Source: JBDKLC01 sp040384865 (lineage in GTDB: Bacteria; Patescibacteriota; Minisyncoccia; Phycocordibacterales; CAIZLB01). Taken from it: a stretch of DNA of 47,736 nucleotides. Below are positions 39,992-45,885 of the stretch, in pieces. The stretch lies in NCBI GenBank assembly GCA_040384865.1, contig JAZKIM010000005.1, forward strand, positions 1 to 47,736, given 5' to 3'. Each line of letters begins with the position of its first letter. Positions within the stretch are counted from its first letter, which is position 1. The notes under the pieces were generated by a model that saw nothing but the letters and a program-made list of their open reading frames with translations, made no database searches and had not been told where the DNA came from. The position numbers were made by a program, and so were the translations under genes.

Positions 39992-40009
39992 TTCAACAGT
40001 ATGCAAAGC

Positions 40010-40237
40010 CTATTTATTTATATCCTCATTAGCTGTCAGTAAATTACCCCCATTGGCGGTTGTATTTACTCTTTCAAGCTCATATATCTTTCTTTGTAAT
40101 TCCAATATTTGTGTTTTGGTATCTTTTTTTTGGGTCAGCTTTTTAACCGCAAAGAAAGTCACAAGTGGGCCTGTTATTAAGTAAAAAAAGAATTCAAATA
40201 TATGTCTTACGAGATCGAAGATATTTATCCATGTCAT
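40010..40237 (-). CDS. small membrane protein with coiled-coil tail
   Basis: 75 residues. One long hydrophobic segment (IFEFFFYLITGPLVTFFAV) is followed by Lys-rich residues and a heptad-like helix (QILELQRKIYELERV), ending in a polar tail. No family is recognised. It is the first gene of the unit with the VOC-like and GNAT genes. No convincing ribosome site or promoter is seen. Small size makes the call tentative, but the codon pattern and tight spacing fit a real gene. Confidence 0.55.
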   Translation of the reverse strand: MTWINIFDLVRHIFEFFFYLITGPLVTFFAVKKLTQKKDTKTQILELQRKIYELERVNTTANGGNLLTANEDINK

Positions 40238-40293
40238 ACATAAAGCCTGACAGGTTTTATCACTTTGTCAATTTTACCGTAATGATTCAATAG

Positions 40294-40335
40294 CTTAGCA
40301 CCACTTTGATCAAACAACATCAAAGTGGTGCTAAG
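40294..40335. repeat. perfect 17-bp inverted repeat, no T-run
   Basis: Arms 40294-40310 (CTTAGCACCACTTTGAT) and 40319-40335 are exact reverse complements around the loop CAAACAAC. There is no T-run on either strand, so it is not a standard terminator. It lies in the 258-base gap between 40237 and 40497, which holds no gene that can be supported. Confidence 0.85.
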
Positions 40336-40414
40336 GTTGTGAGAAGAATACACGCCTGGCTCCAAAGGTGGGAGGATGTTCGAACTTTTTTATGTAAATA
40401 ATGGAAATATAAAA

Positions 40415-40443
40415 CCCGCCAAAGCAAAGTTTTACTTGGCGGG
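40415..40443 (-). terminator. terminator after the 40497-40829 gene
   Basis: CCCGCCAA (40415-40422) pairs with TTGGCGGG (40436-40443). On the minus strand TTTTATATTT follows. Confidence 0.85.
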
Positions 40444-40496
40444 ATTGCCTATGAGGATTTGTTAAGCTTCCTCGAACTTAGCAGACAGACTGCCAT

Positions 40497-40829
40497 TTAT
40501 ATGTAAGCTTCTTCACCCCAGACAAGGAAGTCGACCCCATGAGTCGGACTGACAGCCACCAAATTAAATGGTTTGTCGGTAACTTTACCATCGATGTCAA
40601 CGGTTCCATCTTTGCTTCGAATGAAGAATTCTTGTTCGCCAAACTCTCTTTCGAGAGCTTCTTTGGCGCGATACTCTCGACCCCATTTTCCGACCCACGT
40701 TTCCTTGCGAAGAAAACGTCTTACCTCCTCCGATGTTGAAAGAGCAATATCGGCTGGTAATAAGTAGGAGGGTAAGGGGCTGTTGGGTTCCCGCACCAAG
40801 ACTTGGGTGGATACAAGTAGTTTGAGCAT
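40497..40829 (-). CDS. orphan protein, 110 aa, function unknown
   Basis: Soluble, no signal peptide, no recognised family. A charged central helix region (SEEVRRFLRKETWVGKWGREYRAKEALEREFGEQEF) is followed by short strands (IRSKDGTVDIDGKVTDKPFNLVAVSP) and a Trp-containing end. TTGACA/17/TACTAT (40871-40843) is a strong promoter ending 13 bases before the ATG, so the leader is only about 7 bases, in contrast to the neighbouring orphan 40986-41480. It has its own terminator (40415-40443). The gene stands in the accessory stretch after the 3' end of tRNA-Gln. Confidence 0.6.
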   Translation of the reverse strand: MLKLLVSTQVLVREPNSPLPSYLLPADIALSTSEEVRRFLRKETWVGKWGREYRAKEALEREFGEQEFFIRSKDGTVDIDGKVTDKPFNLVAVSPTHGVDFLVWGEEAYI

Positions 40830-40842
40830 AGGTCTAATTTAC

Positions 40843-40871
40843 ATAGTACCATGCTATATCCAATATGTCAA
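40843..40871 (-). promoter_or_regulatory. promoter of the 40497-40829 gene
   Basis: -35 TTGACA (40871-40866), 17-bp spacer, -10 TACTAT (40848-40843). Predicted RNA start near 40836. Confidence 0.75.
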
Positions 40872-40923
40872 TTGCTCCGCGTGTGAGAGGACGTTCGAAT
40901 TTCTTTACTCTCATAAAACACAA

Positions 40924-40969
40924 AACCCGCCTCAACCTGCAGACGGGGTCTGTGGTGTGGGGGCGGGTT
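40924..40969 (-). terminator. terminator after the 40986-41480 gene
   Basis: CCCGCC (40926-40931) pairs with GGCGGG (40962-40967), with an inner CAGAC/GTCTG hairpin. On the minus strand TTTTGTGTTTT follows. Confidence 0.75.
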
Positions 40970-40985
40970 AGAAGCGGTCGAGGGC

Positions 40986-41480
40986 TTACTCCTTTGTTTT
41001 ATATTTCTCTGCCAGAGACGCTATCCTTGTCCTAATCTCAGATACTTGACTTGCACCGTCCCTGAGTTTCGATGGGGCAGTCTGCAGGAAGACTTCCAAG
41101 ACATCCAACATTGCCCGGCAAAGTTCCCAGAAATGCTTGTTGTACAATTCGAAGAAATGCCAATAGAAGTGAGATTGCTGCTCCCCTCCATTGCCAATCT
41201 GAACTCCACCACGCCCCTGAGGCAGGAGTTTGCATACTGAAAAACCTGGAATGATGTATTCGACTTGGATATCGCACACCGAACGCATCAGAAAAACAAA
41301 GATTTCTTCGGCCTTTCGTTGAACGATCGCCCTTGAAGTGTGTAGTCGTTCAACTGTTTCGCTCAGGCGGGCTTTAACCTCTTCCGACTCTTTCTCATCA
41401 CTATCGAGTTGAATGATTGTCTGTTCTACTTGTTTGAGGAGAGCATCTGCCTTCTCTAAACTAGTCAAAATTCCTTTCAT
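40986..41480 (-). CDS. orphan protein, 164 aa, with N-terminal coiled coil
   Basis: Residues 1-62 form a long helix with heptads (LEKADALLKQVEQTIIQLDSDEKESEEVKARLSETVERL), followed by a Cys-containing, aromatic-rich middle part (HFYWHFFELYNKHFWELCRAML) and a second helical end (VSEIRTRIASLAEKYKTKE). No family is recognised. ATG at 41480 follows AAAGGAGG. TTTACC and GGTAAA flank the ribosome site and could pair to hide it. The promoter (41540-41567) lies just after tRNA-Gln and is covered by an inverted repeat. The leader is about 52 bases, as in the orphan genes at 487, 1086 and 43558. Confidence 0.65.
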   Translation of the reverse strand: MKGILTSLEKADALLKQVEQTIIQLDSDEKESEEVKARLSETVERLHTSRAIVQRKAEEIFVFLMRSVCDIQVEYIIPGFSVCKLLPQGRGGVQIGNGGEQQSHFYWHFFELYNKHFWELCRAMLDVLEVFLQTAPSKLRDGASQVSEIRTRIASLAEKYKTKE

Positions 41481-41529
41481 TTTTACCTCCTTTCTAGTGG
41501 TAAATGGTTATAGTTGAGCTGCAAAAGAA

Positions 41530-41551
41530 CTGTGACATTAAAATATCACAG
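41530..41551. promoter_or_regulatory. inverted repeat over the -10 region, possible operator
   Basis: CTGTGA (41530-41535) and TCACAG (41546-41551), 10 bases apart, cover the -10 box and predicted RNA start of the 40986-41480 gene. The half-sites resemble CRP half-sites but the CRP spacing is six bases, so a CRP call is not justified. Confidence 0.4.
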
Positions 41552-41567
41552 AATTATAAAAAGTCAA
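41540..41567 (-). promoter_or_regulatory. promoter of the 40986-41480 gene
   Basis: -35 TTGACT (41567-41562), 16-bp spacer, extended -10 TGA-TATTTT (41548-41540). Five bases separate it from the 3' end of tRNA-Gln. Confidence 0.6.
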
Positions 41568-41571
41568 TCTC

Positions 41572-41645
41572 TGGCTCGGGGACAGGGACTCGAACCCCAA
41601 TTTTTTGGACCAAAACCAAACGTCCTACCATTAGACGATCCCCGA
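41572..41645 (-). tRNA. tRNA-Gln(UUG)
   Basis: 74 bases with encoded CCA: acceptor TCGGGGA/TCCCCGA, discriminator G, D-arm GTCT/GGAC, anticodon stem TTTGG/CCAAA, loop TTTTGGT with anticodon TTG, T-arm TGGGG/CCCTG with loop TTCGAGT. No intron. It begins 25 bases after the dnaX stop and may be transcribed with dnaX. The promoter of an orphan gene starts directly after its 3' end. Confidence 0.93.
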
Positions 41646-41670
41646 ATATTCGCTATTTCAATACTTTACC

Positions 41671-42741
41671 TCATGCAACCCCACTCGACAACTTCACCAC
41701 CGCCAACTCAAGCGGCAAAGTTGCAATATGCGACTTCCCTATTTGCTGGCTAGCATCGAGAAAAGCATAGAGAGTCTTAACAAGATAACCTTGATCAACA
41801 ACAATTGCATCAAGACATGTTAATTCATTGGCAGTAAAGATACCTGCAACAGATTCTTCCTTTGCAATAGAAGGGGCAGCAAGACGAAGCAGGAGGTACC
41901 GTAGACGCGCAAGGGTCAGTTTATTAAACACCTTCATATCAACATGTTCACTTGAAGCTGTTCCAAGAGCAGTAAGAGCACTGGATGTATCTTTTTTTAC
42001 TAACGATTCAACAAAGGTCAATACAAGCGTCGACTTCGGCGCACCTGTCACTTTCTCTACGTCATTCAAAGTTATTTCACCTTCCGAAGCAATGAGAACT
42101 TTTTGTAAAATACTAAGTGTGTCTCGGAATGATCCATCACCTAAAAGTGCCACAAGTTCTACTGCGGCACCTTCTAATTTTACATCTTCCTTTTTTGCAA
42201 CATCAATAACTACACCCTTCAGCATTTCCGCCGTTGGCTTTTTAAACACAAATGTCTGACATCGCGATACGATAGTATCAGGAAGTTTCTCCATCTCTGT
42301 TGTAGCCAAGATGAAAATGACATGTTTTGGTGGCTCTTCAAGAGTTTTCAGAAACGCATTAAATGCAGACTTCGAAAGCATATGGACCTCATCCAGAATA
42401 TATACCTTATATGCTGATTCAAACGGGATGGTGTTTACCGCCTCGTTAAGCTGACGAATGTCTTCAACGCTTGTATTTGATGCGGCGTCGATCTCGTAGA
42501 GATCGTTTGCAGTTGTACCAATAGCATGAGCAAAGATACGAGCAATAGATGTCTTACCAGTTCCCCGCGATCCACAAAAAAGATATGCGTGAGCAAGTTT
42601 CCCTTGCTTGATTGATTCTTCTAAGACGCGAACCACCTGCTCCTGTCCCACCACTTCAGAAAAATCTGCTGGACGGTATTTTCTATACAAAGAAACAAAC
42701 GGCTCTGTTTTTTCAGATTTTGATACGGAGGTCTTAACCAT
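41671..42741 (-). CDS. dnaX: DNA polymerase III gamma/tau subunit (DnaX), short, without the zinc module
   Basis: 356 residues, against 430-640 in most bacteria. VSLYRKYRPADFSEVVGQ (16-33), Walker A GSRGTGKTS (57-65), ILDEVHMLSKSAFNAFLKTLEEPP (115-138), ATTEMEKLPDTIVSRCQ with the Arg-finger SRC (159-161) identify the clamp-loader ATPase. Between Walker A and Walker B the usual four-Cys zinc module (ALNC..PC..C..C) is missing: the sequence runs ARIFAHAIGTTANDLYEIDAASN (67-89). A lid and a collar domain follow, but there is no tau-type C-terminal extension. It loads the sliding clamp. Extended -10 TGT-TATACT (42759-42751) ends nine bases before the ATG. Confidence 0.92.
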   Translation of the reverse strand: MVKTSVSKSEKTEPFVSLYRKYRPADFSEVVGQEQVVRVLEESIKQGKLAHAYLFCGSRGTGKTSIARIFAHAIGTTANDLYEIDAASNTSVEDIRQLNEAVNTIPFESAYKVYILDEVHMLSKSAFNAFLKTLEEPPKHVIFILATTEMEKLPDTIVSRCQTFVFKKPTAEMLKGVVIDVAKKEDVKLEGAAVELVALLGDGSFRDTLSILQKVLIASEGEITLNDVEKVTGAPKSTLVLTFVESLVKKDTSSALTALGTASSEHVDMKVFNKLTLARLRYLLLRLAAPSIAKEESVAGIFTANELTCLDAIVVDQGYLVKTLYAFLDASQQIGKSHIATLPLELAVVKLSSGVA

Positions 42742-42750
42742 TTGATGAGT

Positions 42751-42759
42751 AGTATAACA
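42751..42759 (-). promoter_or_regulatory. extended -10 of dnaX
   Basis: TGT-TATACT, nine bases before the ATG at 42741. Confidence 0.6.
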
Positions 42760-42795
42760 GACTGAGTAGATTCAACCCAAACACATACACGAAAA

Positions 42796-42821
42796 ACCGG
42801 AACGCCCCATTGCGTTCCGGT
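42796..42821 (-). terminator. terminator after the 42822-43445 gene
   Basis: ACCGGAACGC (42796-42805) pairs perfectly with GCGTTCCGGT (42812-42821); on the minus strand TTTTTCG follows. It begins directly at the stop codon. Confidence 0.9.
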
Positions 42822-43445
42822 CTAAATCAATAGATCTGCCTCAAACACCGCGGTTTGACCATCTTCATCCCAAACCGAATCGGGAATCTTAGTGATCCTA
42901 ACCAATTGACGTCCAAGCGGTATCAAGCGGTGGTCCATCAGTCCGTTATTCCACACGCTTTTTGTTTTTCTCCAGGCAAGCGCCAGGATGAGCAAATGAC
43001 TCCCACTGTTCGCTTGATCGAAACAGTGAAAACACTCAAAGAAGTAGCTACTCGCTGGCTCACTGGAAGGGAGCAAATCTGCCGCCCCTCTAGAATCGAA
43101 ACTGACAACGTGCTTCCACGTCAGCCAGGATCGCTCCGGATCAAGTTGGAAGAAAACTGCCTGATAACGAGTGAAATGAATCCTCTGCCGCGAAGCGTCA
43201 GGGTCAAGCGTCTCGATCAACTGTATCCGAAATAACGCTACAACCGCCGAAGGAGAAACGATGATGAACTGGTGAATACAGATGATTTCCTCGCCAAGAT
43301 CGTCATCAATGAGAGAAGCTCCATCGATTAGCTCCGCGATATCCGAAATCAAATAGATGATTCCTTCCTGCCGAATATCGCGCATTCCAAAGTTTTCAAT
43401 GATGCCGCCCTTACGCGCCACCACTGTTTTCATAAGTGGGTGCAT
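42822..43445 (-). CDS. orphan protein, 207 aa, paralog of 43558-44154
   Basis: No known family. Soluble, mixed alpha/beta by eye. The second half, VSFDSRGAADLLPSSEPASSYFFECF, LLILALAWRKTKSV and DHRLIPLGRQLVRI, aligns with VSSKDAIDRLPPSYQISNYRFDC, LVLNLIFGWRRTAPP and ERFVPLGTHGILL of the next gene, so the two are distant paralogs. ECFHCFD gives a CxxC. The start is uncertain: ATG 43445 has no ribosome site; ATG 43433 is an alternative. A promoter is seen at 43494-43521, overlapping the terminator of the next gene. GC content is higher than in dnaX. Confidence 0.6.
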   Translation of the reverse strand: MHPLMKTVVARKGGIIENFGMRDIRQEGIIYLISDIAELIDGASLIDDDLGEEIICIHQFIIVSPSAVVALFRIQLIETLDPDASRQRIHFTRYQAVFFQLDPERSWLTWKHVVSFDSRGAADLLPSSEPASSYFFECFHCFDQANSGSHLLILALAWRKTKSVWNNGLMDHRLIPLGRQLVRITKIPDSVWDEDGQTAVFEADLLI

Positions 43446-43493
43446 ATTGTGACGTATAGGGTTAAATTTTCAAAAGGCCTAGGCCTGTAGCAA

Positions 43494-43521
43494 AGCATAC
43501 ACGCATGTAATATAAAATCAA
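43494..43521 (-). promoter_or_regulatory. promoter of the 42822-43445 gene
   Basis: -35 TTGATT (43521-43516), 16-bp spacer, -10 TATGCT (43499-43494). Leader about 42 bases, containing the 12-bp palindrome AGGCCTAGGCCT (43475-43486). Confidence 0.45.
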
Positions 43522-43524
43522 AAG

Positions 43525-43552
43525 CCCCGACGCTGTATTACAAGCGTCGGGG
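43525..43552 (-). terminator. terminator after the 43558-44154 gene
   Basis: CCCCGACGC (43525-43533) pairs perfectly with GCGTCGGGG (43544-43552); on the minus strand CTTTTGATTTTAT follows. Confidence 0.85.
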
Positions 43553-43557
43553 ATTTT

Positions 43558-44154
43558 TCAACCAAGGAACGACTCGGCGAGAAACCTTGCATCCGGACCA
43601 CTTCCATTTCGTCGAAGCAAAATTCCGTGGGTACCTAACGGAACAAAACGTTCAATAGACTTTTTAGGTACCGGCGGAGCTGTGCGGCGCCAGCCGAAAA
43701 TTAAATTCAACACCAAATCAACGCCGACGATGCGTCCGTTGCACCGACAATCGAACCGATAGTTGGAAATCTGATAGCTCGGTGGTAGACGATCGATAGC
43801 GTCTTTCGATGAAACGCTGAATAAATGCCTAATGACCAGCTGCCGCCGAACGACCTCGATCAAAAGACCTTGGTAAAAGTTCTCCAGGCAATCAGCCTCT
43901 TCAACGTTAGAAGTATTGACGCCGAACGTTTCCCTTTCGGTGACAACAAACAGGGCGGAATCGCTCAGCTCCCAACAGGTCATAACCGAGGCCTTCTCAC
44001 ATATCTCCTCGTTCATGACTAATCTTTCTTGGTTTATTCGCTCGACTATCCAATCGGCAAATCTCCATACCCCGATGACACCGATGTTCGGTGCTTCCCA
44101 ATCCACAAACAGTGGTGCGCCAGGCGGACCGATGATATCCAAAATATCTAACAT
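43558..44154 (-). CDS. orphan protein, 198 aa, paralog of 42822-43445
   Basis: No known family. It starts MLDILDIIGPPGAPLFVDWEAPNIGVIGVWRF. The second half matches 42822-43445 in order and spacing (S..S..A.D.LP.S...S.Y.F.C, then L.L...WR.T, then R..PLG). CRCNGR supplies two Cys near the position of CFHC in the paralog. ATG at 44154 is clearly the start: AAGGAGG lies six bases before it, while the frame continues upstream to 44214 without a ribosome site. Promoter at 44214-44241, leader about 52 bases, own terminator at 43525-43552: a complete cassette. Confidence 0.65.
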   Translation of the reverse strand: MLDILDIIGPPGAPLFVDWEAPNIGVIGVWRFADWIVERINQERLVMNEEICEKASVMTCWELSDSALFVVTERETFGVNTSNVEEADCLENFYQGLLIEVVRRQLVIRHLFSVSSKDAIDRLPPSYQISNYRFDCRCNGRIVGVDLVLNLIFGWRRTAPPVPKKSIERFVPLGTHGILLRRNGSGPDARFLAESFLG

Positions 44155-44213
44155 GTTGACCTCCTTGATTAACGGTGAAAATGATCTCCCTGCACAAATT
44201 GTGCCCTCCGTCA

Positions 44214-44241
44214 TTTATACATCAAAGGATAGAAATGTCTA
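44214..44241 (-). promoter_or_regulatory. promoter of the 43558-44154 gene
   Basis: -35 TAGACA (44241-44236), 16-bp spacer, -10 TATAAA (44219-44214), preceded by TG. It lies over the last codons of the dus gene. Confidence 0.6.
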
Positions 44242-45262
44242 CACTATTTTTCAAAAATCCTTTAACTAATTCCTCCACCCGCTCGGCTGTCTCTGCTGCC
44301 ATCAATTCCATTCGCAGCTCCTTTGCTCCGTCAAAACCATTCACATATGCCTTATAGTGTTTTTTCATTATGGCAAAATTCTTGATGTCGCCAAGCAGTT
44401 CTGCAAACGCTTTAGTGTGTTCAACCATGACGCGTAATTTCTCTTCCACTGCAGGTATATAAGATTCTTTAAACAACCAAGGGTTTCCAAAGATGGCTCG
44501 GCCAAGCATCACTCCATCTGCATTTGTTAACTCTGCCTTCTTTCGGGCATCTTCAAGATCAAAAGCATCGCCGTTACCGAAGATAAGCGTATATGGTTTC
44601 CGCGCGTCAATATCAACACGTTGTATTTCATTTCTAATTTCAACAGCACGAGCAACATATTCCCAACGCGCTGGCACCGCAGACATTTCTTTTCGTGTTC
44701 GGGCATGAATCGTAATTAGTGCAGGTTCTTCTGCTAGTAATTCTGGCAACCATGTTTCCAACTCATTTTTATTGTAACCAATACGAGTTTTTATCGATAT
44801 TGGTAATACTGTTCCATCATCCCGTATAGCTCCCTCCTTTGCAGCTCGAATTATCTCCCTTGCCTTCACAGGATTCTTCATCATTGCAGCACCACATCCT
44901 TGTTTTTCAATACTGCGATCTGGACAACCCATATTAATATCAATTCCGTCAAAACCAAGATCTGCACAAAGCTTTGCAGCTTGTCTCATATATTCTGGAT
45001 TCGAACCAAAAAGTTGAGCAACTATAGGGTGTTCACCTTTTTCAAAAACTAAGTCACGCATGAGCTTTTTCTTTCCTTCTTCTGTTGCTCGCACCAACCC
45101 ATCTGCTGAAACAAATTCAGTCCATAATACGTCTGGCTTTCCATATTTATTGATAACACGACGAAAGGCTGCATCCGTTACATCGGCCATGGGCGCCAAT
45201 ACATAGCAAGGCCGACCAAGGGCTATACATGTCATTTTTAGCCAAAAACCAGAGTTAACCAT
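44222..45262 (-). CDS. dus: tRNA-dihydrouridine synthase
   Basis: About 346 residues. APMADVTDAAFR is the FMN-barrel start, FVSADGLVRATEEG, IVAQLFGSNPEYM, GIDINMGCPDRSIEKQGCGAAMM with the catalytic Cys of GCGAA/M, SIKTRIGYN, TIHARTRKEM, IFGNGDAFD and GVMLGRAIFGNPW complete the Dus signature. It reduces uridines in the D-loop of tRNA. ATG at 45262 is chosen: an extended -10 TGC-TATAGT (45281-45273) ends ten bases before it, while the open frame to 45376 would cross the promoter. Confidence 0.92.
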   Translation of the reverse strand: MVNSGFWLKMTCIALGRPCYVLAPMADVTDAAFRRVINKYGKPDVLWTEFVSADGLVRATEEGKKKLMRDLVFEKGEHPIVAQLFGSNPEYMRQAAKLCADLGFDGIDINMGCPDRSIEKQGCGAAMMKNPVKAREIIRAAKEGAIRDDGTVLPISIKTRIGYNKNELETWLPELLAEEPALITIHARTRKEMSAVPARWEYVARAVEIRNEIQRVDIDARKPYTLIFGNGDAFDLEDARKKAELTNADGVMLGRAIFGNPWLFKESYIPAVEEKLRVMVEHTKAFAELLGDIKNFAIMKKHYKAYVNGFDGAKELRMELMAAETAERVEELVKGFLKNSVDISIL

Positions 45263-45272
45263 AAGTTTTAGC

Positions 45273-45281
45273 ACTATAGCA
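45273..45281 (-). promoter_or_regulatory. extended -10 of dus
   Basis: TGC-TATAGT, ten bases before the ATG at 45262. It is back to back with the plus-strand promoter at 45287-45315. Confidence 0.6.
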
Positions 45282-45286
45282 CAGGG

Positions 45287-45315
45287 TTGACGATTATAAA
45301 AATATGTACTATCAT
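45287..45315 (+). promoter_or_regulatory. promoter of the 45395-45739 gene
   Basis: -35 TTGACG (45287-45292), 17-bp spacer, -10 TATCAT (45310-45315). Predicted start near 45322, leader about 73 bases. Confidence 0.6.
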
Positions 45316-45394
45316 TTATTCCCAGCAAATGTTCTTCAATTTCGATGTCGCAACGCGCCGTCAGGATTTTTGCCAACCAAACACCTCAGATAAA

Positions 45395-45739
45395 ATGAAA
45401 ACCAGCCTACTCCTCCTCACCCTCGCAATCATGACCGCCGCCGCTGTCGCCGCCAACGTCCCCTCCGTCATCGGCGACAAGCCGTTTCCACGGACCAATG
45501 AACACTTTCGCCTGGACATCCCTCCGGAAGTGATCATCACTCCCGGCAGCACGAGCTCCAATAACTTGGGTGAGTTCCTCACGGGAGCAAACCAGTTCGA
45601 AGACAACTCCTTCCGCAAGACTGAGGGTGAAATCGTCGTCTGCCTAATCCTCATCGCGGTGGTGGTAGGCTTTATCTTTTTCGCTTCGAACTCGAAGAGT
45701 TCTGGCAGAAGGCCAACACGATCTCACCTCCACTACTAG
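45395..45739 (+). CDS. small secreted/membrane protein, 114 aa, function unknown
   Basis: ATG at 45395 begins a signal peptide (MKTSLLLLTLAIMTAAAVAA). A short extracytosolic part with Pro and Asn (FPRTNEHFRLDIPPEVIITPG) follows, then a second membrane helix (GEIVVCLILIAVVVGFIFFA) and a basic tail (SKSSGRRPTRSHLHY). No family is recognised. Third codon positions are strongly C/G-rich, unlike dus and enolase on either side, which suggests transfer or special expression. It has its own promoter and a strong terminator. No ribosome site is seen before the ATG (CTCAGATAAA-ATG). Confidence 0.6.
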   Translation: MKTSLLLLTLAIMTAAAVAANVPSVIGDKPFPRTNEHFRLDIPPEVIITPGSTSSNNLGEFLTGANQFEDNSFRKTEGEIVVCLILIAVVVGFIFFASNSKSSGRRPTRSHLHY

Positions 45740-45762
45740 CCGACGGCGACTATCCGACATCG

Positions 45763-45802
45763 AAAAAGGCCCAACACGCGATAACGCGAGTGGGGCCTTT
45801 TT
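45763..45802. terminator. bidirectional terminator before enolase
   Basis: AAAAAGGCCC (45763-45772) pairs with GGGCCTTTTT (45793-45802); the inner CGCG/CGCG pair extends the stem. Confidence 0.88.
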
Positions 45803-45807
45803 CATTT

Positions 45808-45835
45808 TTTACACCCATATATTTTATGATACAAT
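45808..45835 (+). promoter_or_regulatory. promoter of the enolase operon
   Basis: -35 TTTACA (45808-45813), 16-bp spacer, extended -10 TGA-TACAAT (45827-45835). Leader about 44 bases, without a clear ribosome site. Confidence 0.65.
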
Positions 45836-45885
45836 ACCGCGCACAACAGATATTAACAATCATCAATTTATATAAAAAAACAGCT

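Noticed and set aside
41530..41551. CRP binding site
   Set aside because: Half-sites TGTGA and TCACA are 10 bases apart, not 6, and no CRP-type regulator is seen.
43475..43486. AGGCCTAGGCCT palindrome as an attachment or restriction-related site
   Set aside because: Twelve bases of palindrome occur once, within a leader, with no direct repeats nearby; no function can be supported.
45263..45376. N-terminal extension of Dus up to 45376
   Set aside because: The extension contains no family sequence and would cross both back-to-back promoters; ATG 45262 fits.
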